Under the pieces are notes generated by a model. That model did no database searches, was not told the DNA's origin, and was given only the letters and a program-made list of their open reading frames with translations. 64,000 bases of DNA, from positions 101,655 to 165,654 of the forward strand of contig CCEZ01000008.1 of assembly GCA_000751555.1 (NCBI GenBank), read 5' to 3'. Source of the stretch: Anaerosalibacter massiliensis. Its GTDB lineage: Bacteria; Bacillota; Clostridia; Tissierellales; Sporanaerobacteraceae. The position numbers and the translations under genes are program-made. This document shows positions 34,600 to 42,743 of the stretch, in pieces (the stretch's first letter is position 1; every line of letters begins with the position of its first letter).

Positions 34600-35118
34600 T
34601 TAAATTATTTTTTCCATAACTTTGATTTCCCAGTTCCTTTCAGGATGAATTGTGCTGACCACTTCTTTTACTACTTTAAATCCCATTCTTGTCCAAAACT
34701 CAAATCCACTTTTGTTTTGCTTTAGCACACCCAATCTTAATCTACGATATCCTTTTTTTCTCATCTTCACTGTGAACTCCTCAATAAATGTCCTTCCGTA
34801 TCCTTGTCTATGAAAATCTCCATGGATTATAAATAATCCTATATATATTGCATCTTCATCTGGATAATTCATTATATAATCTATAATTCCGATATCTTCA
34901 CCATTTATTGATATTAATTTGTAGTTCTTGTTCTGCAAATTTGAGCCTGGTGGTATATCATTTTTATCTTCAATAACAGATTCAATTGAAGGTTTTCCAT
35001 TCATTGAAATTTTAAAATACTCTTCATTTGTATCATAAATCTTTAAAACATTTTTAAGTAAATCCTCAGTAACTGTCTTTAATATAAATTCGTTTTCAGT
35101 ATATTTCAACTTTCTCAC
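34600..35118 (-). CDS. GNAT-family N-acetyltransferase
   Basis: A 172-residue acetyltransferase. Strands 2-4 include KLISINGEDIGIIDYIMNYP and AIYIGLFIIHGDFHRQGYGR; the last carries the acetyl-CoA loop R-Q-G-Y-G-R. The C-terminal part is RLGVLKQNKSGFEFWTRMGF, the usual N-x-x-x-x-x-F-W-x-x-x-G-F motif. Complete and probably functional; the substrate is unknown. It is a single-gene unit between two repeat copies that both carry the rlmH-like core. Confidence 0.85.
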   Translation of the reverse strand: MRKLKYTENEFILKTVTEDLLKNVLKIYDTNEEYFKISMNGKPSIESVIEDKNDIPPGSNLQNKNYKLISINGEDIGIIDYIMNYPDEDAIYIGLFIIHGDFHRQGYGRTFIEEFTVKMRKKGYRRLRLGVLKQNKSGFEFWTRMGFKVVKEVVSTIHPERNWEIKVMEKII

Positions 35119-35239
35119 CTCAAAAAATAATTTGTTTTTTCATTTTTTCCTTTATGAGAATACTGCCAGCTTTCAGAAAATACAATAGAAGCAATGTCAA
35201 TATTAGACTGATTTATTGATTCAATTTTCACTCCTGTTC

Positions 35240-35360
35240 ACCTCTTATAACATTAATCTACAAAACATAGATTGTCCTATTTATGATACGATTCACCGTA
35301 TCAGTTCTACTCGCAAAATAAATAGGATGTATTTGGTAATAAATATAATACCATAGAATT
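35240..35360 (-). repeat. Dispersed intergenic repeat, copy 6, with rlmH-end-like core
   Basis: The core CTATTTATGATACGATTCAC (35277-35297 with the final C) matches the rlmH 3' end at 20 of 21 bases. GTATCAGTTCTACTCGCAAA follows, as in copies 5 and 7, then ATTTGGTAATA as in copy 1. Left of the core are ATTAATCTACAAAACATAG elements of the same family. Confidence 0.8.
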
Positions 35361-35361
35361 A

Positions 35362-35402
35362 AAGCAGTAGATTTATTATAGAAATAATCTACTGCTTTAA
35401 AA
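35362..35402 (-). terminator. Terminator of the nucleotidyltransferase pair
   Basis: AAAGCAGTAGATT and AATCTACTGCTTT pair perfectly around a TATTATAGAAAT loop and lie about 17 bp after the stop of the 125-residue protein gene. Similar in sequence to the hairpin at 28366. Confidence 0.8.
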
Positions 35403-35418
35403 TTATATTTAAATTAAT

Positions 35419-35796
35419 TTAAATTCTTTCAATACCATGCAAATCAAAATAAACATTCCTTGCCTTAAAGGGAGAAGGATTAATATATTGTAATTTCACT
35501 TTCTCAAAATCACTTATTCTTTTAGAATGAAAATAAGGTTTTTCAAATCTTAATCTTTCATCTCTTAACCAATCAGGAACCTCTATGTCATGTAATTGCA
35601 AATAGTAATCTATTAAGGCTGATATTTTGATTAAATACTTTATTTCTTCATCATTACAGTTATCTATATCTATTGACTCATATAAACTATTTATAAACTT
35701 TATATCTTTAGATTTTAATAATTCTAATAATTGATTTATACTTGTATTCTCATCTGGATACTCAAATAAATCCTTTAAGTATTTATTCCCAATCAT
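35419..35796 (-). CDS. Uncharacterised partner of the DUF6036-like nucleotidyltransferase
   Basis: A 125-residue, largely helical acidic protein with no recognised domain: NQLLELLKSKDIKFINSLYE and YLIKISALIDYYLQLHDIEV are its most regular helices. Its start overlaps the end of the nucleotidyltransferase gene by 14 bp. The arrangement recalls AbiEi/AbiEii and HepT/MntA pairs, in which a nucleotidyltransferase is coupled to a partner. The assignment as a toxin-antitoxin or defence pair is inference from layout only. Confidence 0.55.
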   Translation of the reverse strand: MIGNKYLKDLFEYPDENTSINQLLELLKSKDIKFINSLYESIDIDNCNDEEIKYLIKISALIDYYLQLHDIEVPDWLRDERLRFEKPYFHSKRISDFEKVKLQYINPSPFKARNVYFDLHGIERI

Positions 35797-36367
35797 AACC
35801 TAAATCCTCTCCTAAATATTTAATGAAATTTATTTGTCTCTCTCCTAAAAGTGTAAGGGGGATATAATCTGAAACTATATCTAAAAGCTCTGTTTTAGTA
35901 GTAATATTCAAATCTTTACACAATATATAAGCGTCTATAAAATCTTTAGCTGGCTCTGGTCTAGCAGCTAGCACTTTCATAGCAAGTAATTGTTCAGCTT
36001 TAGGTTTTAATATTTTTAAATTAGAATATACTTTATATGTTTCTTTATCTTCTTTTAAAAGAGATTTTAATGGCTCTTTAATATCTTCATTTATCCAATC
36101 ATCGGAAAGATTAAAAGCATATTTGGTAAGGTCTAATATATTTTTTAACAATTTAGAGTTTGTTTCATTAAAAATACAATCTATATCTTTAGTAGCAGGT
36201 CTATTGTCATAAACCATAGTCATAATAGAACCACCATAAATTGTTATCTCAAGTTGTAATTGATTTTCTTTCAACCGTTCATTTAGATAATCGAAAATCT
36301 TCAATAACTTGTCCTTATCCATTAAACCTATATCGTTGGATTTAGCCATATTATCCCTCCTAATCAT
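35783..36367 (-). CDS. DUF6036-like nucleotidyltransferase (AbiEii-related fold)
   Basis: A 194-residue protein with the nucleotidyltransferase core EITIYGGSIMTMVYDNRPAT then KDIDCIFNE: a GGS motif followed by the D-x-D metal pair KDIDCIF. A helical tail with LKPKAEQLLAMKVLAARPEP and AKDFIDAYIL is typical of AbiEii/DUF6036 proteins. The first likely start is the ATG of MAKSNDIG, with AGGAGGGAT upstream; the frame is open six codons further. It is coupled by a 14-bp overlap to a small helical protein gene. Confidence 0.8.
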   Translation of the reverse strand: MIRRDNMAKSNDIGLMDKDKLLKIFDYLNERLKENQLQLEITIYGGSIMTMVYDNRPATKDIDCIFNETNSKLLKNILDLTKYAFNLSDDWINEDIKEPLKSLLKEDKETYKVYSNLKILKPKAEQLLAMKVLAARPEPAKDFIDAYILCKDLNITTKTELLDIVSDYIPLTLLGERQINFIKYLGEDLGYDWE

Positions 36368-36465
36368 AGAATTGATTACTATTTTAATTATATCATACTA
36401 ATAGGTAATTTTCGTTTATCACATATAATATAAACGATGTGTCTTAACAACCAGTAAAATCACGC

Positions 36466-36906
36466 TTATTTTTCGCCCTTTATTTCTATCACTTTATTAT
36501 ATAAATAAGGTTGAATTTCTGGATAGGTTAGATTTGCTGGTATTTTATTGAAAAATTCAATTTGTTCAATTTCATATTCTAATGTATTTTTAAAAGAATG
36601 GACTTCTGCATAAAACAACATTCCAAAAGTTTCATTTCCATTACTATTAACACAATTCCTTCTTGTAACTGAATATACTGTAATAGGTTCAATTTCAAAA
36701 TTAATTGCTCCTGTCTCTTCTTGTAATTCACGCTTTGCAGTATCTACTATATTTTCATCTGGTTCTCTATGACCACCAGGAATTTCATAAGTTTCTCTTT
36801 CTTTATGTTTACAAAATATCCATCTACCATCATATCTGGCCATAATTACAGCAAACTTTAAATCTTTATCATTTATGTCATTATAAAACTTAACTTTTAA
36901 TTTCAT
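36466..36906 (-). CDS. NUDIX hydrolase
   Basis: A 146-residue protein with a perfect Nudix box: GHREPDENIVDTAKRELQEE followed by TGA, fitting GX5EX7REUXEEXGU. It begins MKLKVKFYNDINDKDLKFAV and uses an ATG preceded by GAGGAGGTG. It probably hydrolyses a nucleoside diphosphate derivative; the substrate is unresolved. It is a single-gene unit downstream (in transcription order) of the repeat copy at 36.9-37.1 kb. Confidence 0.92.
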   Translation of the reverse strand: MKLKVKFYNDINDKDLKFAVIMARYDGRWIFCKHKERETYEIPGGHREPDENIVDTAKRELQEETGAINFEIEPITVYSVTRRNCVNSNGNETFGMLFYAEVHSFKNTLEYEIEQIEFFNKIPANLTYPEIQPYLYNKVIEIKGEK

Positions 36907-36947
36907 GCTACACCTCCTCTATTATAAATTCTCATTAATGAACATAA

Positions 36948-37095
36948 TTTTACTTATACCACATAGTCAATACAAATATTATACCATTAAATAACAAATT
37001 ATTACAGCCACATTTAGGGGCCCTAGTTTCCTACTACTTATGATACGGTTCACCGTATCAGTTCTACTGGCAAAACTTATTTGATAATAGATATT
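36948..37095 (-). repeat. Dispersed intergenic repeat, copy 7, with rlmH-end-like core
   Basis: It is the best preserved copy. It contains ACTTATACCACATAGTC, AATATTATACCATTAAATA, then the core CTACTTATGATACGGTTCAC (37034-37054 with the final C), identical to the rlmH end at 20 of 21 bases. GTATCAGTTCTACTGGCAAA and TTATTTGATAATAG follow. The core is embedded in a perfect palindrome, GATACGG-TTCA-CCGTATC (37042-37059). Confidence 0.85.
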
Positions 37096-37127
37096 TCTAA
37101 TAAAATGGGAGATTAGTTATCGAAATA

Positions 37128-37168
37128 AATAAACCAGCAGGTTTTATTGTACTAATCCTACTGGTTTT
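37128..37168 (-). terminator. Terminator of the DUF4160/DUF2442 pair
   Basis: AAACCAGCAGGTTT and a partner CCTACTGGTTTTGC form a stem with one G-T pair around 37128-37168, about 35 bp after the DUF2442 gene. It has the same style as the hairpins at 28366 and 35362. Confidence 0.7.
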
Positions 37169-37203
37169 GCAAATCATTTATATTAATTATTATATCTAAC
37201 CCT

Positions 37204-37491
37204 TTATGAAATTGCTATATCTGGTTCCTCAACTTCTGGACATTCATTATATAAAGTAATTGGGTCTATATCTAAACATTCAGTAGGGTCATAATTTCCT
37301 GATAAATCCCACGCTAATGTATCGTTTAATACGGTACATGTATTCATAAATATATCTATATCCTGTAATTGTTTAAATACCCCCTTTTGAATTAGTTCCC
37401 TAGCATTAAAAAGTTTAATTTTTCCATCTATAAAGTAAATATACACCTTGAAATCTCTAGTTGGGATAACCTGAATAACTTTATAATTCAT
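37204..37491 (-). CDS. DUF2442-domain protein
   Basis: A 95-residue protein with the DUF2442 pattern: VIQVIPTRDFKVYIYFIDGK, then LFNARELIQKGVFKQLQD, and the closing AWDLSGNYDPTECLDIDPIT. It lies 15 bp after the DUF4160 gene. These two families are a recurrent pair, often considered a toxin-antitoxin-like module, although the activity has not been established. It is part of one unit of the accessory zone. Confidence 0.88.
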   Translation of the reverse strand: MNYKVIQVIPTRDFKVYIYFIDGKIKLFNARELIQKGVFKQLQDIDIFMNTCTVLNDTLAWDLSGNYDPTECLDIDPITLYNECPEVEEPDIAIS

Positions 37492-37506
37492 AAAAGTTTC
37501 CCTCCT

Positions 37507-37767
37507 TTACTTTAATGGCTCAATTCTTTTTATCATCTCATGTCTTTTAGCAAGATGCCAATTTTCCATTAGTTTGTTTTTATGAATCTCACACCATGCA
37601 AGAACTAATTTTAACTGTTTCGCAGGAAAGAATCCCTTGAAGACAACACCATTTTGTATATCTATCAACACTTCAGCATTGCCATACTTTGCATGAAAGT
37701 GAGGTGGTAAATGGTCATTATAATACATTGTTACCTTTATTCCGTAAAAAGATGATATTTCAGGCAA
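37507..37767 (-). CDS. DUF4160-domain protein
   Basis: An 86-residue protein with the DUF4160 signature: MPEISSFYGIKVTMYYNDHL, then PPHFHAKYGNAEVLIDIQNG (HxPPHFHA) and AWCEIHKNKLMENW. It is complete and has an ATG preceded by GGAGG. It is upstream partner of the DUF2442 gene. The conserved His pairs suggest metal binding or a nuclease-like role; that is inference. Confidence 0.9.
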   Translation of the reverse strand: MPEISSFYGIKVTMYYNDHLPPHFHAKYGNAEVLIDIQNGVVFKGFFPAKQLKLVLAWCEIHKNKLMENWHLAKRHEMIKRIEPLK

Positions 37768-37836
37768 TAGTATTTCCTCCCTGCATGATATTTGTTTAAC
37801 AGTATATATTTATTTATTATATCATAATTATTTTAC

Positions 37837-38049
37837 TTATAGCAGCTTCTTATGCAGATTATCCTGTTCTTTATAATAATAGAGTTCACCCAATTTATCA
37901 GATTCAAAAATATTAAACATATCTAAAAAGTCAGGAGCTAGCTCATACTCACTTAAATTCCTTTTTTCTATAATTATTACCTCTATATCCTCTTTACTGC
38001 ATATACCTTTTAATCTAATATTATTTGTAATAAAATAATCAGCACTCAT
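37837..38049 (-). pseudogene. PIN-like domain C-terminal fragment
   Basis: The 70-residue product begins SADYFITNNIRLKGICSKED and continues IEVIIIEKRNLSEYE, which resembles the last acidic motif of PIN nucleases (ADYFITNDxxL). The first about 80 residues with the other catalytic acids are absent upstream. It is probably a truncated toxin gene. A weak assignment because the fragment is short. Confidence 0.4.
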
Positions 38050-38127
38050 AGCTATAATTGATTTAAATATATTATATCATTATTAAGTCTGAATTTTTAA
38101 TTTACTTATTTTTTTATATGCTGTGGC

Positions 38128-38688
38128 TTAAATTAATTTTCTTACCCTATTATCAAGCCAACTATAAATTTGTTCAATTTCTGATTCATAGTTACTATTT
38201 ATTTCAAAATAAGTTGCTTTATTTATCTTACACAACGATTTCAGATTTTTATGTTCAAGAATAAATTGTTCAATTGTTCTATCTTCATTGTACTTTCTAT
38301 TCTCTATCTCACATCTATGAGCAATAATTTCTGATTCAAAATTTTCTTTTATATATTTGTCTGAAAAAATAATATAAAAATATATAATATCTTTTAAATA
38401 ATAGCTGTGTAACTCCAAAATATTTTGAGGCAACAAACAGGAGCCTTCGATAATTAAATTTTGCTGATTTTCTATAACGGTCATTATTATTCCTTTAACA
38501 ATGGGCCACAATTCTTCTGCAATTAATTCATCACTATCATTTACTGTAAAAGAACAGTTATCTCTTCCTCGTATAAGACCCATTTTTAAATGGTCTAGTG
38601 ATAAGTATGGAAACTTATATCGCTCAAGTAATTTTTGAGCTATTAAAGTCTTACCCGTATGGCTGGCTCCACCAATTAAAATAACCAA
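38128..38688 (-). CDS. P-loop kinase-like NTPase
   Basis: A protein of about 186 residues with an N-terminal Walker A VILIGGASHTGKTLIAQKLL and a possible substrate-binding DHLKMGLIRGRD. The layout matches AAA-type small-molecule kinases such as 2-phosphoglycerate kinase-like or zeta-toxin-like proteins. A TTG start is preferred because AAGGGGGAC lies 8 bp before it; an in-frame GTG at 38739 lacks a ribosome binding site. The substrate is unknown. Confidence 0.7.
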   Translation of the reverse strand: MVILIGGASHTGKTLIAQKLLERYKFPYLSLDHLKMGLIRGRDNCSFTVNDSDELIAEELWPIVKGIIMTVIENQQNLIIEGSCLLPQNILELHSYYLKDIIYFYIIFSDKYIKENFESEIIAHRCEIENRKYNEDRTIEQFILEHKNLKSLCKINKATYFEINSNYESEIEQIYSWLDNRVRKLI

Positions 38689-38789
38689 AATATAGTCCCC
38701 CTTATCATATAGAATATATAAATAATCTTTAGTGCACAATATATAAAGAAAGCGTCTTAATTATAAAATTAATTAACTAAAAATAATTA

Positions 38790-39376
38790 TTATTTACTCT
38801 GACCTAATACAAGTGTTGCGAATGCAAAAGAAGATTTATTTATCTTACTTCTAATCAATAAGCAATGTATGGATTTCTCTTCGACCATATACTCATAATA
38901 TCTTTCCAAGTCTTCACTTTTCTCAAATATAAATTCTATATTTCCGTCTTCTACTGAAGTTAATATAAGTGGATTTATGTCATAATCAGAAACAATATTA
39001 CCTCTTTCATCTACGATGTAATCATAAACTTCAAATTCAGTTGTTTCAAAATTCAGAGCTTCAATTTCAATTTTTTCTCCAAAATCAATCATTGGCAATT
39101 CAATAAATTTTTACCACCCATAAAACTTTTTATCCCTTCTTCAATATCTTCTTTCTCTTTACTATTTCTATCTCCATAATAAATTGGCTTTAATTCTTTA
39201 GAATCATATGATATTTTAATGGCTGGCTCTTGTATCATACTATTTTGGCAAGATGCTAAAACTAATAATATTAATAATAAACTAATCATAATAAATGAAT
39301 TCTTAAATCTTTTCACAATACTTAATCTCCTAAAATATAAATTCTCTTTACTTCTCATAAATATACTTATATACAT
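38790..39376 (-). pseudogene. Lipoprotein gene split by a frameshift
   Basis: The 5' part (39089-39376) encodes a lipoprotein signal (SLLLILLVLASCQNS) and continues to IKSFMGGKNLLNCQ-stop. The 3' part (38790-39098) starts in the neighbouring frame with LPMIDFGEKIEIEALNFETT and runs to LVLGQSK. The two overlap by 10 bp, and joining them at about 39095 restores one protein of about 190 residues. A one-base indel near the AAAAATTTATTG stretch explains it. The family is not recognised. It is the first gene after rlmH in the accessory zone. Confidence 0.65.
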
Positions 39377-39443
39377 AATACCATTTAATCATAGTTTATA
39401 GTAGCCCCTTAGGCATAAATATTGGGTAAATAGGGCTTGTCCA

Positions 39444-39464
39444 CTATTTATGATACGGTTCACC
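39444..39464 (-). repeat. Attachment-like sequence at the 3' end of rlmH
   Basis: The last seven codons of rlmH (G-E-P-Y-H-K-stop) give GGTGAACCGTATCATAAATA plus G on the minus strand. This 21-mer recurs with one mismatch at 37034 and 35277, and more diverged at 34525. The staphylococcal SCC attachment site is the same part of rlmH, and TATCATAA is shared. Confidence 0.75.
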
Positions 39465-39923
39465 CTTCATTATCCTAAATCCTCTATATATTTGTTCCAA
39501 TAATATTATTCTCATCAGTTGATGAGGAAAGGTCATTTTTGAAAAGGATAGTTTAAAATTACTTTTGTTTAATATTTCTTCTGAAAGGCCTAATGAGCCT
39601 CCTATGATAAATGTTATATCATTTGTTCCACCTAGAGTTATATCTTCAATTTTCTTTGAAAATTCTTCACTGGAGAAATTCTTTCCTTTTATATCAAGGG
39701 ATATTATATAAGAGTTATTTGATAGTTTACTAAGTATTCTTTTCCCTTCTTTTTCTTTTATTATTTCAATTTCTTTTTCACTTAAATTTTCTGGTGCACT
39801 TTCATCTGTTACTTCTATTATTTTCAGCTTACAATATCTAGAAAGCCTTTTTGAATATTCTTTTATACCTTCTTGCATAAATTTTTCTTTAATTTTCCCT
39901 ACTCCAATTATTGTTATATTCAT
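39444..39923 (-). CDS. rlmH: 23S rRNA (pseudouridine1915-N3)-methyltransferase RlmH
   Basis: A protein of 159 residues from MNITIIGVGKIKEKFMQEGI, with GGAGGT 4 bp before the ATG. The SPOUT trefoil knot is visible in ITFIIGGSLGLSEEIL, and the C-terminus is FPHQLMRIILLEQIYRGFRI then MKGEPYHK. It methylates pseudouridine 1915 in 23S rRNA helix 69. It stands at the border between housekeeping genes and the accessory zone, with its 3' end serving as the apparent integration site, as orfX/rlmH does for SCC elements. Confidence 0.96.
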   Translation of the reverse strand: MNITIIGVGKIKEKFMQEGIKEYSKRLSRYCKLKIIEVTDESAPENLSEKEIEIIKEKEGKRILSKLSNNSYIISLDIKGKNFSSEEFSKKIEDITLGGTNDITFIIGGSLGLSEEILNKSNFKLSFSKMTFPHQLMRIILLEQIYRGFRIMKGEPYHK

Positions 39924-39991
39924 TTCTACCTCCACTTTCTTTTATAAATCTTTTTTATTATACCATTTATTTTTTATATTTAAATATTTTT

Positions 39992-40034
39992 TAAACATAA
40001 AAAAACCGTAGAAGCTAAAAGCCCCTACAGTTTC
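39992..40034 (-). terminator. Terminator of the rubrerythrin gene
   Basis: On the minus strand, ACTGTAGGGGCTTTTAGCTT and CTACGGTTTTTTT form a CTGTAG/CTACGG stem with an inner GGGCT/AGCTT extension, ending in seven T. Confidence 0.75.
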
Positions 40035-40038
40035 ATTT

Positions 40039-40626
40039 CTAGTAAGTTTCAACAAACACTTCAAAGTATCCTTGAGGATGAGCACATGCTGGACATGATT
40101 CTGGTGCAGATTTTCCTCTATGGATATACCCACAGTTATTACATTTCCATTCTACTATTTCATCTTTTTCAAATACTTTGTTATTTTCTATATTACTTAA
40201 TAATTTTCTATATCTAGCTTCATGACGTTCTTCTGCTTCTGCAACTTCTCTCCATACATAAGCTATTTCTGGGAATCCTTCTTTTTCTGCTATATCTGCA
40301 AATTCAGGATACATTGAAGTCCATTCTTCTTTTTCTCCTTCTGCTGCAGCTAATAAATTTGATTTTGTATCTCCTAGAGCAACTGGATATGCTGTATTTA
40401 TATTTACAGCTTCTCCTTCTAAACTTTTACTTAAAAACTTAAAAAATCTCTTAGCATGTTCTTTTTCATTTTCTGCTGTTTCCATAAATATATTAGATAT
40501 TTGAACATATCCTTCTTTTTTTGCTTGAGAAGCATAGTATGTATATCTAGTTCTAGCTTGCGATTCTCCTGCAAAAGATTTCATTAAATTTTCTGCTGTT
40601 TTTGTTCCCTTTAAAGATTTCATCAT
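40039..40626 (-). CDS. rbr: Rubrerythrin
   Basis: A 195-residue protein. The N-terminal ferritin-like diiron domain has [20 protein letters not shown] and [17 protein letters not shown], plus the second E-x-x-H pair in [17 protein letters not shown]. The C-terminal rubredoxin domain has [20 protein letters not shown] (two CxxC iron ligands) and AHPQGYFEV. It reduces hydrogen peroxide in anaerobes, taking electrons from rubredoxin or NADH-linked reductases. Monocistronic, with a terminator directly downstream. Confidence 0.97.
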   Translation of the reverse strand: MMKSLKGTKTAENLMKSFAGESQARTRYTYYASQAKKEGYVQISNIFMETAENEKEHAKRFFKFLSKSLEGEAVNINTAYPVALGDTKSNLLAAAEGEKEEWTSMYPEFADIAEKEGFPEIAYVWREVAEAEERHEARYRKLLSNIENNKVFEKDEIVEWKCNNCGYIHRGKSAPESCPACAHPQGYFEVFVETY

Positions 40627-40777
40627 AAAGCCCCCTTATTATATATTATTTGATCTTTCATACAAAATTCATTATACCAAAATTTATCTATTCTAGCCAC
40701 TCTCCAAATTTTTATTAATTTCAAATTAGTAAAATTAAATGAGTTGATATAAAGGAAATACATGAAAACATCGTGCT

Positions 40778-41269
40778 TTACATTTTTTCATTTATTTTGT
40801 TAAACACAAAATTTGAAAATTTATTATATATGAGACAATAAAATAATGAAAATATAGTTAATATAATTAACTGAACTAGTACCTGGAAGGAAAACTCTTT
40901 TCCAAATATATTTATCCCGAATACAAAGGTCATAATACTTAATGATATAGTTAAAATGATTCCTCCTATGATTCCATTAACAATGCTTTTCTCAATATAA
41001 AAATTTGATATTCCTAAAGATAATCCTACTATTCCATTAGTAAAAAAGAAAAAAAACCCTTCATGCACACTTAATAAGACTACCAAAATACCTGCAACTA
41101 TGTAAGTTAGTAAACCAATAATAGGTTTTTTTCTAGCACTAATGTATATAGGAATTCCACTTAAAACAGTAACAAAGATAAATGCTTCAGAAAATAATAC
41201 GGGTATAATTTGGAATATGAAAGCTATAATAGCCATAAAACTACCTAATACAATCAACTTAGTACTCAT
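40778..41269 (-). CDS. Five-helix membrane protein of unknown function
   Basis: A 163-residue protein that is mostly hydrophobic, with five or six helices and little else; the segment SARKKPIIGLLTYIVAGILV marks a basic cytoplasmic loop. The overall look resembles small ECF-type S components or YybS-like proteins, but no diagnostic motif is visible. It is followed by AT-rich sequence and precedes the rubrerythrin gene without overlap. Confidence 0.6.
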   Translation of the reverse strand: MSTKLIVLGSFMAIIAFIFQIIPVLFSEAFIFVTVLSGIPIYISARKKPIIGLLTYIVAGILVVLLSVHEGFFFFFTNGIVGLSLGISNFYIEKSIVNGIIGGIILTISLSIMTFVFGINIFGKEFSFQVLVQLIILTIFSLFYCLIYNKFSNFVFNKINEKM

Positions 41270-41398
41270 ATTAAATGATACCTCCCCTTATATATTTATG
41301 AATATAACAAATAACTGTTCTTAGATTAAATAAATTAACCTTTTATGCACTTTTGCATATATTTAATAACAATATTATTTTAATTTGGGAGGATAGAA

Positions 41399-42712
41399 AT
41401 GAATAGATATGTAAATCCAGAGGATATAAAAGTACCAAAAAATTATAAAATTGAAGTTTTTGCCACTAATTTAACAACACCTATAAATTTAATAATTACA
41501 GAAGAAAATGAAATGTATCTTGCTGATTCAGGAGTTACTGATGGAAATGGAAAAGTGTTGAAATTAACTTCAAATGGGTTCGAAATTATTGCTGAAGGTT
41601 TTAATCCTCCACTTACAGGAATAAACTATTTTGAGGAGAAAATATATGTTTCCCATAGAGGAAAAATAACTACAATTGATAGAAGTGGAAAAACAAAAGA
41701 TATTATCAGTGGATTACCTAGCTGGGGGGATCATCACAATAACCAAGTAATGTTTAGCCATGATGGGAAAATGTACTTTGGACAAGGAACTGCCACAAAC
41801 TCTGGAGTAGTAGGTCTAGATAATACTGTGTGGTTAAAAAATCATCCTCAATTTCATGACTATCCAGGAGAAGATATAATACTTAAAGGTGAAAATTTTG
41901 CCACAGAAAACATTTTAGGAAATCCAGAAATCGACATAGCATGTACAGGTGCTTATTCACCTTTTGGAGTAGGAGTACCTAGTACTTTTTGTGAATGTAT
42001 AAAAGGTGTTAAAAAAGCAAGTGGTAGTATAATGCGAGCAAACCCTGATGGTTCAGATTTAGAATTAGTCTGCTGAGGACTTCGGAATCCATTTAGACTA
42101 AAATTTGATATGTATGGTAGACTATTTTGTACGAATCATAGAGCAGATGTTAGAGGCAGCAGGCCTATTGATAATTGTCCTGATGAATTTCAATTGATTA
42201 AACCTGGCATATGGTATGGATGGCCTGATTATTCAGGAGGATATCCTGTTACATTGCCAATATTTAAACCAGAAAATGCACCCCCTTTGGAATTTCTACT
42301 GGCAAAATATCCAATGGTCCCTCCTAAATCATTTGTGAGTTTTCCTAATCATGCAGCAAATATGGGATTTGATTTTAACTATAATTGTGATTTTGGTCCT
42401 TTAGGAGATGCATACATAGCTTTATTTGGAAGTGAAGCTCCTGAAACAACTGGTGGAAAACCGCTACCATGTGTGGGCCATAGAGTTTCAAAAATTGATA
42501 TGAATACAAAAAAAGTATCAGATTTTGCAATAAATAAATCTGGTTGTCCTGCAAGTTTGACTGGTAGTGGAGGTCTGGAAAGACCTATTGATGTTGTATT
42601 CGATAATTATGAATATATGTATATTGTTGACTTTGGAATAGGCGCTGAAGGAGAAGAGGAAGAATGGCTTCCAAATACAGGAGTAATATGGAAAGTATCG
42701 AGAATTAAATAA
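41399..42712 (+). pseudogene. PQQ-dependent sugar dehydrogenase-like beta-propeller, interrupted by in-frame TGA
   Basis: A continuous 438-codon frame starts MNRYVNPEDIKVPKNYKIEV (AGGA upstream). It runs through propeller landmarks GSIMRANPDGSDLELVC, then TGA at 42074-42076, then GLRNPFRLKFDMYGRLFCTN, SGGYPVTLPIFKPE and a C-terminal GVIWKVSRIK. Glucose/sorbosone dehydrogenase-like proteins have Trp in this place (a W-G-L-R-N-P pattern), so TGG to TGA is the simplest cause. There is no signal peptide and the protein would be cytoplasmic. Function in clostridia is unknown. It may be a mutation, a sequencing error or a readthrough site. Confidence 0.75.
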
Positions 42713-42737
42713 AGTGGAGTTTAAATCTCCACTTTAT
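42708..42737. terminator. Bidirectional terminator between convergent genes
   Basis: ATAAAGTGGAGTTTAAATCT and the rest of the palindrome (CCACTTTAT) form an 11-bp perfect stem with A- and T-rich flanks. It separates the dehydrogenase-like gene from surE. Confidence 0.85.
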
Positions 42738-42743
42738 CTTTCT

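Noticed and set aside
34525..39464. A classical integron
   Set aside because: No tyrosine recombinase IntI is present, and the repeated core equals the end of rlmH, which favours an SCC-like explanation.
39942..40133. Small reading frame overlapping the rubrerythrin end
   Set aside because: It is a frame-shifted shadow of the rubredoxin domain and runs through the terminator hairpin.
42074..42076. TGA as a selenocysteine codon in the beta-propeller gene
   Set aside because: Relatives of this family have Trp here and the only downstream hairpin (GGA..TCC) is weak and too close for a bacterial SECIS element.
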